This document shows positions 26,443-34,570 of a stretch of DNA of 64,000 bases, piece by piece. The notes under the pieces were generated by a model, which ran no database searches, was not told where the DNA came from, and was given only the letters and a program-made list of their open reading frames with translations. Source of the stretch: GCA-001856825 sp049965815 (GTDB lineage: Archaea > Thermoplasmatota > Thermoplasmata > Thermoplasmatales > GCA-001856825); the NCBI GenBank assembly GCA_049965815.1, contig JBMFVV010000005.1, positions 1-64,000 of the forward strand, in the 5' to 3' direction. The stretch's first letter is position 1; every line of letters starts with the position of its first letter. A program made the position numbers and the translations under genes.

Positions 26443-28013
26443 AGCATGACCTCTTGTATGTCCAGTTCACCCATAACGACAGGCATCTTTATTCCTATGT
26501 TCCTCAGTACTCGAGGGTGGACTTCTCCGAAGAATCCTATCTTCCTTTCTCCTATCCTGATGCCGGCCACTCTTCCCGGAGCGTACATGGCCTGCTCGTC
26601 CCTTGTTATCTCATATCTCTCTATCCCAAGGTCCTCTAGAACGCCTACGAAAATGCCCTTGATCTCTGAGAAGGATGCAGTCCTGTCCGCTATACCGATG
26701 CCCAGAACGTCCTTCTCTTTCCCTTCCTGGAACACGGTACCAATCTCGAATATCCTCTGTGGGTACGGATTGCGGAAATTGTTCATGAACGTCTGCATTA
26801 GTGAAGGGGACATCCTTGTCCTGACCATGTCCTGTTCCTGGCTCACGGGGTTCAGTATTTCCATGGCGTCGTCGTTGAACCCGTATATTGCCATGTACCT
26901 CTTGTTCACCAGTACGCTGCTAACGCTCTCATTCAGATCATAACCCACCAAGAGATGCCTGAGCTTGCTCTCTATGGACCTCAGTGAGTCAGCCTTCCCA
27001 TAGCTAACAAAACCTTCCTTCCTCCTCTGTACTCTGTCGTAGCCCAGCCCCTTGAAAATATCCTCTATGACATCAATATCCGCTATAATGTCAGTCCTGT
27101 AGAGTGGTATCACAACGCTGTCTCCATTGAACCCGTAACCCATCCTCTCTAGGGAGGAGTGGATTTCCTGCTCAGGAAGATCATATCCCAGCATCTTTCT
27201 TATGGACTGCCTCGAGATGTTCTTTTCCTGGTAAATTATTTCAGGAACTGTCTTCCCATTCATCCTGAGGGTGGAAATTGTCCCTGCAGGGTAGGAGAGT
27301 GCTGTTAACATTAGGATCATGGTCCTGTCAGCAGCATTCTGGTTAGTGCCCTCGACATCCACCAGTATGTCCTCCGTATCTTCTGTCACCGTAGTTATGG
27401 ATGAGTTGAGTATTGGCGGCAGGGAGAATATGCGTCCTTCAGAATCAATTAGAGCAGGTATATTATCTGGAACAAGGTCGCCATATTCCAGTGCTTTCTG
27501 ATTGCTTTTCATGAAATCGGTTATCTGCACTTCCTCCTTTTCACCGAGTGGAATGAACATCTTGTCCCTCGTGACTTCCCTGTAGGTGATTGGAAATTTT
27601 ACCTTCTTAAGGTCGTGGAGTCCTATTGACGACAGCTTCCTGTTTCTGCCAATTGTCAGGTGTATCTTCTCCTGGAAATCTATTATATCCTTGATGAAGT
27701 TCCTTACCCGGACCCCTCGGACAATTCCCACGGAAAAATACGGCCTGTAGGCAGGCGGATACGAATTCACTTCAACTTCCTCGTTCCTTATATCCTGCTT
27801 TGTGAAGTGTTCCAGTCCTTCAAAGGTCCTTATGGCCCTGCTTACCCCCTGTATGGAGTATAGGTCCGGCCGATCGGGATTGAATTCCATGACTATGTCA
27901 CCTTCCTCCTTCCTGGCCTCCCCTCCAAGGAGCCATGGAACTTTCAAGAGCCTCTCCTCTGTCACTCCTGTGATATCTGAAAGTTTCTTCTCATCAAATC
28001 TGACTAATACCAT
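26439..28013 (-). CDS. pheT: Phenylalanyl-tRNA synthetase beta subunit
   Basis: 524 aa, archaeal/eukaryotic type. Features include the N-terminal LLGGEARKEEGDIVMEFNPD block, B3/B4-like region with HDLKKVKFPITY, the B5-like LRKMLGYDLPEQEI segment, and a catalytic-core-like C-terminal fold. The alpha subunit is not in the window. It is the first gene of the pheT-GTPase-gltX operon, overlapping the GTPase by 4 nt. GTTATAAATAG at 28035-28045 (minus strand) lies 27 nt before the ATG, so the transcript is probably leaderless. Confidence 0.95.
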   Translation of the reverse strand: MVLVRFDEKKLSDITGVTEERLLKVPWLLGGEARKEEGDIVMEFNPDRPDLYSIQGVSRAIRTFEGLEHFTKQDIRNEEVEVNSYPPAYRPYFSVGIVRGVRVRNFIKDIIDFQEKIHLTIGRNRKLSSIGLHDLKKVKFPITYREVTRDKMFIPLGEKEEVQITDFMKSNQKALEYGDLVPDNIPALIDSEGRIFSLPPILNSSITTVTEDTEDILVDVEGTNQNAADRTMILMLTALSYPAGTISTLRMNGKTVPEIIYQEKNISRQSIRKMLGYDLPEQEIHSSLERMGYGFNGDSVVIPLYRTDIIADIDVIEDIFKGLGYDRVQRRKEGFVSYGKADSLRSIESKLRHLLVGYDLNESVSSVLVNKRYMAIYGFNDDAMEILNPVSQEQDMVRTRMSPSLMQTFMNNFRNPYPQRIFEIGTVFQEGKEKDVLGIGIADRTASFSEIKGIFVGVLEDLGIERYEITRDEQAMYAPGRVAGIRIGERKIGFFGEVHPRVLRNIGIKMPVVMGELDIQEVML

Positions 28014-28034
28014 TCAGGAAGGGATATGGAATCG

Positions 28035-28045
28035 CTATTTATAAC
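28035..28045 (-). promoter_or_regulatory. TATA box of the pheT operon
   Basis: GTTATAAATAG on the minus strand, centred about 27 nt upstream of the pheT ATG at 28013. The spacing leaves no leader. Confidence 0.55.
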
Positions 28046-28163
28046 TAAGGAGATTTGCTATTATCGAGCAGCGGCATTAAGCTAGTTTGATTGTTCTATT
28101 TTTGAATTATCAGATCCATAAGTCTTGAAATGATCAAAGAATGGATTCTATTGCGTATAAATA

Positions 28164-28246
28164 CTTCTATCGGCTCTTGCAAGGATAAAATGTCAGGATT
28201 CAACTACCAAAAAAGTATTTATTAACTCAAACGTTGCCGATAGAAG
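28164..28246. repeat. 11-bp inverted repeat flanking the rps3ae promoter
   Basis: CTTCTATCGGC (28164-28174) and its exact reverse complement GCCGATAGAAG (28236-28246). Between them lies the TATA-like AAGTATTTATTAA (28213-28225) that would start the S3ae message near the second arm; a mirrored TATAAATACTT sits beside the first arm. The second arm ends 12 nt before the S3ae start. It may be a paired operator or a leader structure. Confidence 0.45.
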
Positions 28247-28258
28247 AGATGGTAGTGT

Positions 28259-28936
28259 TTGGCTAAGGAGAAAACAAGCAGAGTCGCAGCAAAGAAAGTG
28301 AAGGACAAGTGGAAGGCAAAGAGCTGGTATACTATACTCGCAAACGAGTCGTATGGAAAGAAGGAGATAGGGAGTTCACCAGCATCATCACCAGAAGAGA
28401 TGGTGGGAAGGATAGCAGAGGCATCTCTTTCTGATATTACTGGAGATTACAAGCAGAGTCACGTTAAATTATTTTTCAGGGTAATCAAGACTGAGGGTAA
28501 TAGGGCATTCACAGAGTTCGAGGGGCATGAGATAAACCAGGACTATATTAGAAGGATGATCAGGAGGAGGAAGACAAGGATTGACCTTGTCGTGAATACA
28601 GTCACTTCTGACAACATCAACCTCAGGATAAAGCCAATAGTCGTAGTGGACAGGAAGGTCATAAACAACGTGGAGACTGGAATAAGGAACAAGGTAGCAG
28701 AATTTTTGAAGGCAAAGGTGAAGGAACAGACGTTCACACAGTTTGTCGTATACATGCTTTCAACACAGATTTACAACGACCTTTATGAACAGATAAAGGT
28801 CATCTATCCGGCAAAGAAGATTGAGATAAGGAGTTCGGAAGTTTTCGAGCCAACAAAGGAAATAAAGCGTGAAGAGAAGGTAGAAGCGGAGCCGGTGGAA
28901 GAAGAGGAAGAAGAGTCTGAAGCCGGGGTAGCTTAG
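28259..28936 (+). CDS. rps3ae: Small-subunit ribosomal protein S3ae (eS1)
   Basis: 225 aa from a TTG start (28259), which gives MAKEKTSRVAAKKVKDKWK, the normal N-terminus; no ATG fits. The body contains RRRKTRIDLVVNTVTSDN and YDLYEQIKVIYPAKKIEIR-type archaeal S3ae sequence, then an acidic tail of Glu. The last four codons and the stop (GCC GGG GTA GCT TAG) are also the first 15 nt of the tRNA-Met gene, a true overlap of a ribosomal protein gene and a tRNA. Confidence 0.95.
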   Translation: MAKEKTSRVAAKKVKDKWKAKSWYTILANESYGKKEIGSSPASSPEEMVGRIAEASLSDITGDYKQSHVKLFFRVIKTEGNRAFTEFEGHEINQDYIRRMIRRRKTRIDLVVNTVTSDNINLRIKPIVVVDRKVINNVETGIRNKVAEFLKAKVKEQTFTQFVVYMLSTQIYNDLYEQIKVIYPAKKIEIRSSEVFEPTKEIKREEKVEAEPVEEEEEESEAGVA

Positions 28937-29021
28937 CTGGTGGAGCGCCGGACTCATAGGGAATAACGCTTAATCGTCCGGAGAAATCCGGAGGCCCTGG
29001 GTTCAAATCCCAGCCCCGGCA
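28922..29021 (+). tRNA. tRNA-Met (CAT), elongator type, with intron
   Basis: Acceptor GCCGGGG/CCCCGGC with discriminator A; D-arm GCTTAGCTGGTGGAGC; anticodon stem CCGGA/TCCGG; loop CTCATAA with CAT at 28955-28957; five-base variable loop; T-arm CTGGG-TTCAAAT-CCCAG. An intron of about 27 nt (roughly 28959-28985) interrupts the loop after position 37, the usual archaeal site. The G1-C72 pair and the intron argue for the elongator rather than the initiator; tRNA-Ile2 cannot be fully excluded. The 5' end overlaps rps3ae by 15 nt. Confidence 0.9.
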
Positions 29022-29166
29022 TACCTATCCATTCTTTGTTTCTTGATGTATAACGCCTCTTCCCAGCTCTCAAGCACAAGAAACTGAAGCAAGAAAGCTC
29101 CGACATTTATGGAGGAGATGAATTGCTAAAAGTATATACAATGTATCGGTATAATGTTTTAGATAT

Positions 29167-29580
29167 ATGGAGATAATGAATAGAGAAAAGGAATATCATT
29201 ATGAAGACCATGTTGTATACAGCTGTCAATATCATGTGATATTCTGTCCGAAATATAGGAGGAGTGTGCTTAATCCACCAATTGATGGCAGATTGAAACA
29301 GCTCATTCTTGAAAAACAGAGTGATTATGGGTACAAGGTACTTGAGATGGAAGTTATGCCAGACCATGTGCATCTTCTTATAGACGTGAATCCAAAAAAA
29401 GGTGTGTATTATGTCGTGAACAGAATTAAGGGGTATACATCGCATGTCCTCAGGGAAGAGTTTCCAGAACTGAAGAGAAAACTTCCAACTCTGTGGACGC
29501 ATTCAAAATTCATTTCATCAGTGGGTGCTGTTACGCTTGAGGTTGTGAAGAAATACATAGAGGAGCAGAAAGGGGTATGA
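29167..29580 (+). CDS. tnpA: IS200/IS605 Y1 transposase TnpA
   Basis: 137 aa. The HUH motif is in MPDHVHLLID (His67, His69) and the nucleophilic Tyr in VVKKYIEEQ (Tyr130); the N-terminal strand CQYHVIFCPKYRR is typical. It cuts and rejoins single-stranded DNA at the element's hairpin ends. ATG at 29176 is an alternative start with GGAG just before it. It looks intact, so the element may still move. Confidence 0.93.
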   Translation: MEIMNREKEYHYEDHVVYSCQYHVIFCPKYRRSVLNPPIDGRLKQLILEKQSDYGYKVLEMEVMPDHVHLLIDVNPKKGVYYVVNRIKGYTSHVLREEFPELKRKLPTLWTHSKFISSVGAVTLEVVKKYIEEQKGV

Positions 29581-30656
29581 TATTAACATTTAAAATCAAG
29601 CATAACAGAGATTTCTCTATTGAATTGAATAAAGCTAGACAGATTGCGGAATTTGCAATCAGAACACACACGCTTTCCTCTAAAGACGTTAAGCAATTCG
29701 GTCTGAAGAGTATCATTGCAAACCAGATATTGAGAAAGTATTCGAGGAACAAGAAGATAAAGAACGTCAAAAGCATAAAACTGACAATACCAAATCAAGG
29801 CATTCATGTGCATAAGGAGAAGCATGAAATACACATACCTTCCTTGAAGCTGACGCTTCCATACAGCTTCAGGAATGATTTTGAGAAGATGAACCAGATT
29901 GAAATAGGCGATAAGTACGTCCATGTATCTGTATTCATACCAGAGAAGCCAATGATTGAACCCAAAACATGGCTTGGGATTGACAGGAATACAACAGGAC
30001 ACATTGCTGTGGTAGCTAATCCTCAAACAGGGAAGGTGTTGAAGCTTGGAAAGAAAGCGGAACATATACATAGGAAATACAGGGAAATCAGAAGGAAACT
30101 TCAAAAGGCAAAGAAATACAGACCGTTAAAGAAGATTAAGAACAGGGAAAACAGGGTAATCAGGGATTTGAATCATAAGGTATCAAGGAAGATTGTAGAA
30201 ATAGCTAAAGAGCAGAACGCTGGAATAAAACTCGAAAAACTTGATGGTATAAGGAATAATAAGAAACAGACCAAATCATTCAACTACGGTCTGAGCTCAT
30301 GGTCTTTCTATCAGCTCCAGAAATTCATTGAGTACAAGGCAAAGCTTGACGGTATTCCCATAACCTGTGTTGAGCCGAGAAACACGTCGAAAGAGTGTTC
30401 TCGGTGTGGAAACATAGGGATTAGGGAAGACAAATTGTTCAAGTGTCCTAGTTGCGGACACGTTGACCACGCCGACGCCAACGCTTCGTTCATAGCGTTG
30501 CGTCCTCCTTTAGTGGAAGGCGCAGGTCAATTGCATGCAGACAGGGATGCATGCAAAGGGAGCACTGATACCCCCAGAGGGGCAACTCTGAGAACGACGG
30601 AGACCCCAGAACCTCCGAGCTTTAGCGAGGAGAGTATGTCAGAGCTAGGAATGTAA
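29577..30656 (+). CDS. tnpB: TnpB RNA-guided nuclease (IS605 OrfB)
   Basis: 359 aa with RuvC acids Asp136 (WLGIDRNTT), Glu220 (IKLEKLDGI) and Asp300 (DHADANASF), and a zinc finger CSRC...CPSC (274/277/290/293), so all key residues are present. The last 40 or so residues are low in structure and are encoded by the right-end hairpins that would also form the omega-RNA; the coding frame ends PPSFSEESMSELGM across the hairpin. TnpB nucleases cut the empty donor site using that RNA. Confidence 0.92.
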   Translation: MILTFKIKHNRDFSIELNKARQIAEFAIRTHTLSSKDVKQFGLKSIIANQILRKYSRNKKIKNVKSIKLTIPNQGIHVHKEKHEIHIPSLKLTLPYSFRNDFEKMNQIEIGDKYVHVSVFIPEKPMIEPKTWLGIDRNTTGHIAVVANPQTGKVLKLGKKAEHIHRKYREIRRKLQKAKKYRPLKKIKNRENRVIRDLNHKVSRKIVEIAKEQNAGIKLEKLDGIRNNKKQTKSFNYGLSSWSFYQLQKFIEYKAKLDGIPITCVEPRNTSKECSRCGNIGIREDKLFKCPSCGHVDHADANASFIALRPPLVEGAGQLHADRDACKGSTDTPRGATLRTTETPEPPSFSEESMSELGM

Positions 30657-30664
30657 TTCTGACA
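30535..30664 (+). ncRNA. Candidate omega-RNA region at the IS605 right end
   Basis: Three stem-loops follow in order: TTGCATGC/GCATGCAA (30531-30556), CAGAG/CTCTG (about 30575-30590) and CTCCGAGC/GCGAGGAG (30612-30631). They overlap the 3' end of tnpB, as omega-RNAs do in this family. The 3' limit and guide are not determined. Confidence 0.5.
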
Positions 30665-30678
30665 TCATCAGTTTAAAT

Positions 30679-31551
30679 TCAGGGGCTGTTATTTTTCTTG
30701 ACCATTGTCCATCTTATGTGATCCTTGCCTAGCAGTAAATCCATCCTTGCGGATATATTTGAAACAATTTCAATTGAAATTGCACCAAATAGGGTGAGAA
30801 GATTCCATTTCCTTTTCTTAAGGAATGTTGTGAAAATTTTGAGGAATAGTGAAGTATCGCTGAACATAAGCGTATCCATTATCATGGGGTCCCATCCTAT
30901 TTTCCTAATCTCGATGTGCCCATAATTCACCCTCCTCCTCTGCTGGAAAAGGTCCATTGGATTTGATGGTACCATATTCCCGACTATCTCATCGCCAAGA
31001 TAAACAACAGATAGGTTGGCCTTCGAAGCCCTTATGCAGATGTATGCATCCTCATTTACGACCTCAGGGATGTCGAACAGCAGTTCCTTCCTTGCGCAGA
31101 TGAATTCACCTCCGTGTACGTTCTTCCCACTTCCAGAAAGATATGAAAGCTGGAGGTCGTGCATTTCCCACATGAGCGATGCCACCTTTTCAGTGAAGTG
31201 CGACGAGTTGGAAGGGATGACCCTGACGGTGACAACACCCGTAGTCCCTTCAAACGACTCCTCGCATTTCTTGATTAGGAGAGGATCGAATGTTATATCT
31301 CCAGATAGAAGAAACACTATATCACCCTCAATGTTTGCTACTATCGACATAAGGGCACTCACCTTCCCCTTCCTCTCCTTTTCCAGTACTTTTATGAGCC
31401 TCATGTCCTCTATCTTTTGAATCTCAGGTGAAACATTCTCTCCCCCGTAAAGGAGGAACACCTGGTCCACATCGCTTGCCAGTACTGACTTGAGAGGGGA
31501 GAGTACGAGACCGCCGTCATTGTAACTGAATATTACTGCCGTCTTCTTCAT
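30679..31551 (-). CDS. Family 2-like glycosyltransferase
   Basis: 290 aa. The N-terminus AVIFSYNDGGLVLSPLKSVL fits the GT-A nucleotide-sugar fold, with the acidic metal site in FLLSGDITFDPLLI (about residues 78-91). Further on, VVNEDAYICIR and the QQRRRVNYGH segment correspond to the acceptor-side 'ED' and 'QxxRW' regions of GT2 enzymes, the latter in a changed form. A hydrophobic patch near residue 245 may touch the membrane. Donor and acceptor are unknown. Confidence 0.8.
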   Translation of the reverse strand: MKKTAVIFSYNDGGLVLSPLKSVLASDVDQVFLLYGGENVSPEIQKIEDMRLIKVLEKERKGKVSALMSIVANIEGDIVFLLSGDITFDPLLIKKCEESFEGTTGVVTVRVIPSNSSHFTEKVASLMWEMHDLQLSYLSGSGKNVHGGEFICARKELLFDIPEVVNEDAYICIRASKANLSVVYLGDEIVGNMVPSNPMDLFQQRRRVNYGHIEIRKIGWDPMIMDTLMFSDTSLFLKIFTTFLKKRKWNLLTLFGAISIEIVSNISARMDLLLGKDHIRWTMVKKNNSP

Positions 31552-31855
31552 CTGTTGGCTCCTCCAAATGAAAGCTCTTCCATTTCTTTTAAATTTTTAA
31601 TGCGTTCATATTGGAAATTTCAAGATAATATTTTTGGGGCATATCATGTCTTACTAAAGTGTCGGAAAAGGGGAATCCATCCGGACCATACTTCCTACAT
31701 CGTGACGAGACGGATGGACCTTATGGAATCCAGATCAAATGGGGACGAAATCGAAATTGTAGACTTAGTATTCCGCAGATGAACCGTCGAATTACAACAA
31801 TTCACAGTCAAATTTCGGTACTAATTCTAATGTCATACACCTTGGTTGATCATGG
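31552..31855. other. Intergenic region between the glycosyltransferase and the solo tnpB
   Basis: Contains short open frames on the plus strand but none with a recognisable product or binding site. The AT-rich part at 31580-31640 may hold the glycosyltransferase promoter. Confidence 0.35.
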
Positions 31856-32986
31856 TCAGCTACTCCTAGCTAAAGCATCGGAGCTTGCAGCTGGGAAGGT
31901 CGAATGACCGAAAATAGCACCCGCCACAACAGGCTGGCTGACGGCAGCCCTGTTCCTGATGTTGAGGGAGGCAACAAAATCAGCCTCTCCCTCAAATCCA
32001 CAGGAAACGCATCTGAAATGGGATCGTTCAGGCCTGTTCCTTTTGTCTATGGTGTGGCATACAGGGCATTCCCTACTCGTATTCCTTGGATCAACAGCTA
32101 TCACGGGAATACCTGCCTCCATTGCCTTATATTCTATGAAGGACCTGAGCTGGTAGAATGCCCAGGAGTTGTGGACGTACCTGTTGCCTTTTCTAACGGT
32201 TGTCCTCATCCGTATGCCATTGAGGTTCTCAACGGCAATGGCGGAGGAGGTGCCTTTGGCTCTCTGAACGATCTCCTTGGATATCACATGGTTGGTATTC
32301 CTCACAAACCTTTTCTCCTTTCCAGAGAGTTTCCTGAGATGCCTCTTTGCAGATTTAGTGCCCCTGGATTGAAGTCTGGAACGTAGATTGGTATAGTGTT
32401 CTCTCACTTCATTGACCTTATCTCCAGAATAGTACTTGCCGGTGGAATCAACAGCGATATTGACGATACCCATGTCAACGCCAATAACATCCTTCGTCTC
32501 AACAATAGGTTCCTCTGGAACTTCCACGGCAACCATGAGATAGAACTGTCCGTTCTTCCTCACGAGGTCACACTGCCCCCTTATCCTCTGGAATGGCATA
32601 TTTCCATACTTCCCTATGGTTATCGGTATCCTTATCCTTCCATGAACTGTGTTGATACTTACTTCATCCATCCCCTTGAAGCTGAGTATCCGTTGGTCAT
32701 AGACGATGGAACCGAAATCATCGAACTCATGAAAATGTTCCTTATCCACCTTATAGGTTTCAACAACCTTGGCTATAACCCTTACGGCAAGCTGTGCTGC
32801 AATGCCGAACTTCTCCCTTATGTCCTTGTAGACAATCCTCTGCAGGAAGACCTTGTTGTAGAGCTTCTTCTCAAAAGCTATCCTGGAGACGTAGTTGCAC
32901 GCTTCATTGAACTTTTTGAATGTATCTATGAGTATCTCTCTCTGCTTGTTGTCAGGGAGAAGCTTTATCTGGAGCGTCTTGAGCAC
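31856..32986 (-). CDS. tnpB: Solo TnpB RNA-guided nuclease (IS605 OrfB)
   Basis: About 376 aa from a GTG at 32986, chosen because CTTATATATT (33006-33015, minus strand) lies 25 nt upstream and would remove the TTG at 33025 from the transcript. RuvC motifs VIGVDMGIVNIAV, IAVENLNGI and EADFVASLNIR and zinc finger CPVC...CVSC are all present. No tnpA accompanies it. Its final residues SSDALARSS are encoded by the right-end hairpin GATGCTTTAGCTAGGAG. It is not the same as the TnpB at 29.6 kb. Confidence 0.9.
   Translation of the reverse strand: MLKTLQIKLLPDNKQREILIDTFKKFNEACNYVSRIAFEKKLYNKVFLQRIVYKDIREKFGIAAQLAVRVIAKVVETYKVDKEHFHEFDDFGSIVYDQRILSFKGMDEVSINTVHGRIRIPITIGKYGNMPFQRIRGQCDLVRKNGQFYLMVAVEVPEEPIVETKDVIGVDMGIVNIAVDSTGKYYSGDKVNEVREHYTNLRSRLQSRGTKSAKRHLRKLSGKEKRFVRNTNHVISKEIVQRAKGTSSAIAVENLNGIRMRTTVRKGNRYVHNSWAFYQLRSFIEYKAMEAGIPVIAVDPRNTSRECPVCHTIDKRNRPERSHFRCVSCGFEGEADFVASLNIRNRAAVSQPVVAGAIFGHSTFPAASSDALARSS
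31863..31883 (-). repeat. IS605 right-end hairpin of the solo tnpB
   Basis: On the minus strand CTCC-GAT-GC-TTTA-GC-TA-GGAG, the same stem and TTTA loop as at the other element's right end. It lies within the last codons of tnpB and is the probable end of its omega-RNA. Confidence 0.6.
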
Positions 32987-33005
32987 AGTATAGACAGGAT
33001 AAATC

Positions 33006-33015
33006 AATATATAAG
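33006..33015 (-). promoter_or_regulatory. TATA box of the solo tnpB
   Basis: CTTATATATT on the minus strand, 25 nt before the GTG start at 32986. The spacing supports a leaderless message. Confidence 0.5.
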
Positions 33016-33102
33016 TTTGTCGCAATTCCTCTCCACCCTGAAGGATGGAGCTTCCTTGCGACAGGAGATCGTGACTCAGGCCTGATTATACAAAGGTCAA
33101 GA

Positions 33103-33357
33103 TTATTTACAGACATTCTTTCTATGCCATAGAGACCTGATAATGATGACCTTCATGTTCTCCATAATATCAGCAATCGCCCCCTAGTCACCTACTGGCA
33201 GCTTGAACTCTGTTCTTCCAACTAGCCTTACAAAAAATCTGTGTGGGTCACTTCTTGTACTTTATATCTTCTGTACTATCCTTTTAGCTATTAAGGTCTC
33301 AAGACTCCTAAGCTGAAAAATGGTCTCATCTGAATATTCAATGTCAAAATCAGTCAC
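33103..33357 (-). pseudogene. RelE-type toxin with two in-frame stops
   Basis: An 84-codon frame from GTG 33357 to TAA 33105-33103, interrupted by TAA (after IVQKI) and TAG (after KLPVGD), with no frameshift. Reading through gives DIEYSDETIFQLRSLE, SDPHRFFVRLVGR, EFKLPVGD*GAIADI and HRKNVCK, the order found in RelE mRNA interferases of archaea ('KSDPHRFFERLVG...YRVGDYRVIADI...LGHRKNIY'). The lost Tyr-Arg after GD is a core RelE position. It follows its antitoxin gene on the same strand by 25 nt. Confidence 0.8.
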
Positions 33358-33382
33358 GGTATTCCCAACTTTTACTTACCTC

Positions 33383-33595
33383 CTAACTAGAGTGCGTCTC
33401 CTTGTCTTTCACATCTAGGAGGCTCCTGAAGAGGGATGCCCTGAATCCATCGCTGTACACACCTTTATAATCTTCTTCTGAGATCAGCGATATCAGAGCA
33501 TTTAGAAGCTCGTCGCATGTCATTCTCTTGTTGGCCCTGAGGCTGTTGAGCTTCTCCTCGGTTATCCGACTTATCTGTATGGTTTCGTCCCCCAC
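33383..33595 (-). CDS. Antitoxin-like protein of a decayed RelBE pair
   Basis: 70 aa. It opens DETIQISRITEEKLNSLRANKRMTCDELL, the 'T.Q.S..T...L..L' pattern of archaeal RHH-like antitoxins (VapB/RelB type), with a short helical tail. The gene directly downstream is the broken RelE relic, so this is the surviving half of a toxin-antitoxin pair, which can remain once the toxin is lost. Intact as far as can be seen. Confidence 0.65.
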   Translation of the reverse strand: MGDETIQISRITEEKLNSLRANKRMTCDELLNALISLISEEDYKGVYSDGFRASLFRSLLDVKDKETHSS

Positions 33596-33873
33596 CTATA
33601 TCTACCATATAACGCTCGAATCATGCATATATGATAATGCTCATCTACATTTTTCCCCTAGGCGTTCACGGCTCAAAAGTGGTTCCAACGGAAACCTTCC
33701 TGAACCATTTAACTAGTCTCTTGAAGGGAGCGGTCAAGGATCGGCCCTCAGGAAGCCCCTCTACAATAGACCCTAAAATTACTACGATAACGTTGGTAAT
33801 TTATTCAGTATGGATGTCTCTTTCTAGATGGTAGTAAGTCATGGTAGTAACATCTAAATAAAGAGTCACGATA
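33596..33873. other. Intergenic region, possible gene relic
   Basis: Open stretches exist on both strands (for instance the minus-strand VIVVILGSIVEGLPEGRS segment near 33740-33800), but no start, binding site or known motif supports a gene. AT-rich DNA near 33610-33650 may carry promoters for the flanking antitoxin genes. Confidence 0.3.
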
Positions 33874-34116
33874 ATGAACATAAATATGACGGAAAAAGTC
33901 ACGGTTTCGGCCAAAGTCGACAGACAAACATGGAAGAAAATCAAGGAGTACGGCATTGATACATCTTCCACCATAAGGGAGGGCCTGGAACAGGCGATCA
34001 GGAACAGGGAACTGAGTGAACTGGACAGAATGGTAAAGGCTGCCCAGCCGATAGCGAGGAAGGTAGGCAGGAAACAGTGGACCGAAACGATCAGGAAGGA
34101 CAGGGATTCCAGATGA
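33874..34116 (+). CDS. vapB: VapB-type antitoxin
   Basis: 80 aa (ATG 33874, or 33886). The N-terminal KVTVSAKVDRQTWKKIKEYGI is a strand plus helix typical of a ribbon-helix-helix dimer, and the C-terminal basic tail (KVGRKQWTETIRKDRD) would wrap the toxin. Its TGA overlaps the ATG of the PIN-domain gene (ATGA, 34113-34116), the normal coupling of a VapBC operon, which such antitoxins repress. Confidence 0.85.
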   Translation: MNINMTEKVTVSAKVDRQTWKKIKEYGIDTSSTIREGLEQAIRNRELSELDRMVKAAQPIARKVGRKQWTETIRKDRDSR

Positions 34117-34493
34117 CCGTCTACGATGCATCAGCCATCCTGAACATCATAGAGGGGGGGAAACTTCCAGAGCTCGAGGAAGCTGCAACAACAAACCTGG
34201 CACTGTTCGAAATAGGAAATGCAGTGTGGAAACAGATTGCAGTCACCCACGTGCTTGGGGAAAGAGAGGGGGTGATTGTATTCAAGACTTCGTATGCAAT
34301 CATCAGCAGGATGAGAGTGATTTTACCCGATCCGCTGAAAACATTGCAGATAGCTCTGGGTGAAAAAATCACGTTCTATGATGCATCCTACATATCTGCC
34401 GCCATTTCTGAGGGGTCAGCGCTCGTGACAGACGATGCAAGGCTCAAGAGGGTGGCATCGAAATACGCAGAAACAAGGGGATCGAAGAACTAG
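34113..34493 (+). CDS. vapC: VapC PIN-domain toxin
   Basis: 126 aa from ATG 34113. The four PIN acids are in place: Asp in MTVYDASAIL, Glu in NLALFEIGNAVW, Asp in ITFYDASYISAAI and Asp in ALVTDDARL. PIN toxins are Mg-dependent RNases that cut tRNA or rRNA. The GTG at 34077 would extend it by 12 residues, but the ATGA overlap with vapB makes 34113 the better start. It looks functional. Confidence 0.9.
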   Translation: MTVYDASAILNIIEGGKLPELEEAATTNLALFEIGNAVWKQIAVTHVLGEREGVIVFKTSYAIISRMRVILPDPLKTLQIALGEKITFYDASYISAAISEGSALVTDDARLKRVASKYAETRGSKN

Positions 34494-34570
34494 TGGTCGT
34501 TGAAAGGGAACGCTCTCGATGCGTCTAAGCTCGTTGACGTTTGATCATACCGAAATAGGCATTCCGGTCG

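Larger units (their letters stand above)
29167..30664 (+). mobile_element. IS200/IS605 element with tnpA and tnpB
   Basis: A Y1 transposase gene and a TnpB gene overlap by 4 nt in the same direction. The right end carries the hairpin CTCC-GA-GC-TTTA-GC-GA-GGAG (30612-30631) and a second palindrome ATGTCAGA/TCTGACAT (30635-30664). The left boundary was not fixed; a small imperfect hairpin ATACAATGTAT lies near 29141. It inserted just after the tRNA-Met gene. Confidence 0.8.

Noticed and set aside
28922..29021. Reading the CAT tRNA as tRNA-Ile2 or as initiator
   Set aside because: The intron after position 37 and G1-C72 fit elongator tRNA-Met best, though Ile2 is not formally excluded.
33631..33834. 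67-codon plus-strand ORF between two antitoxin genes
   Set aside because: No ribosome binding site, no known motif, and the opposite strand is equally open.
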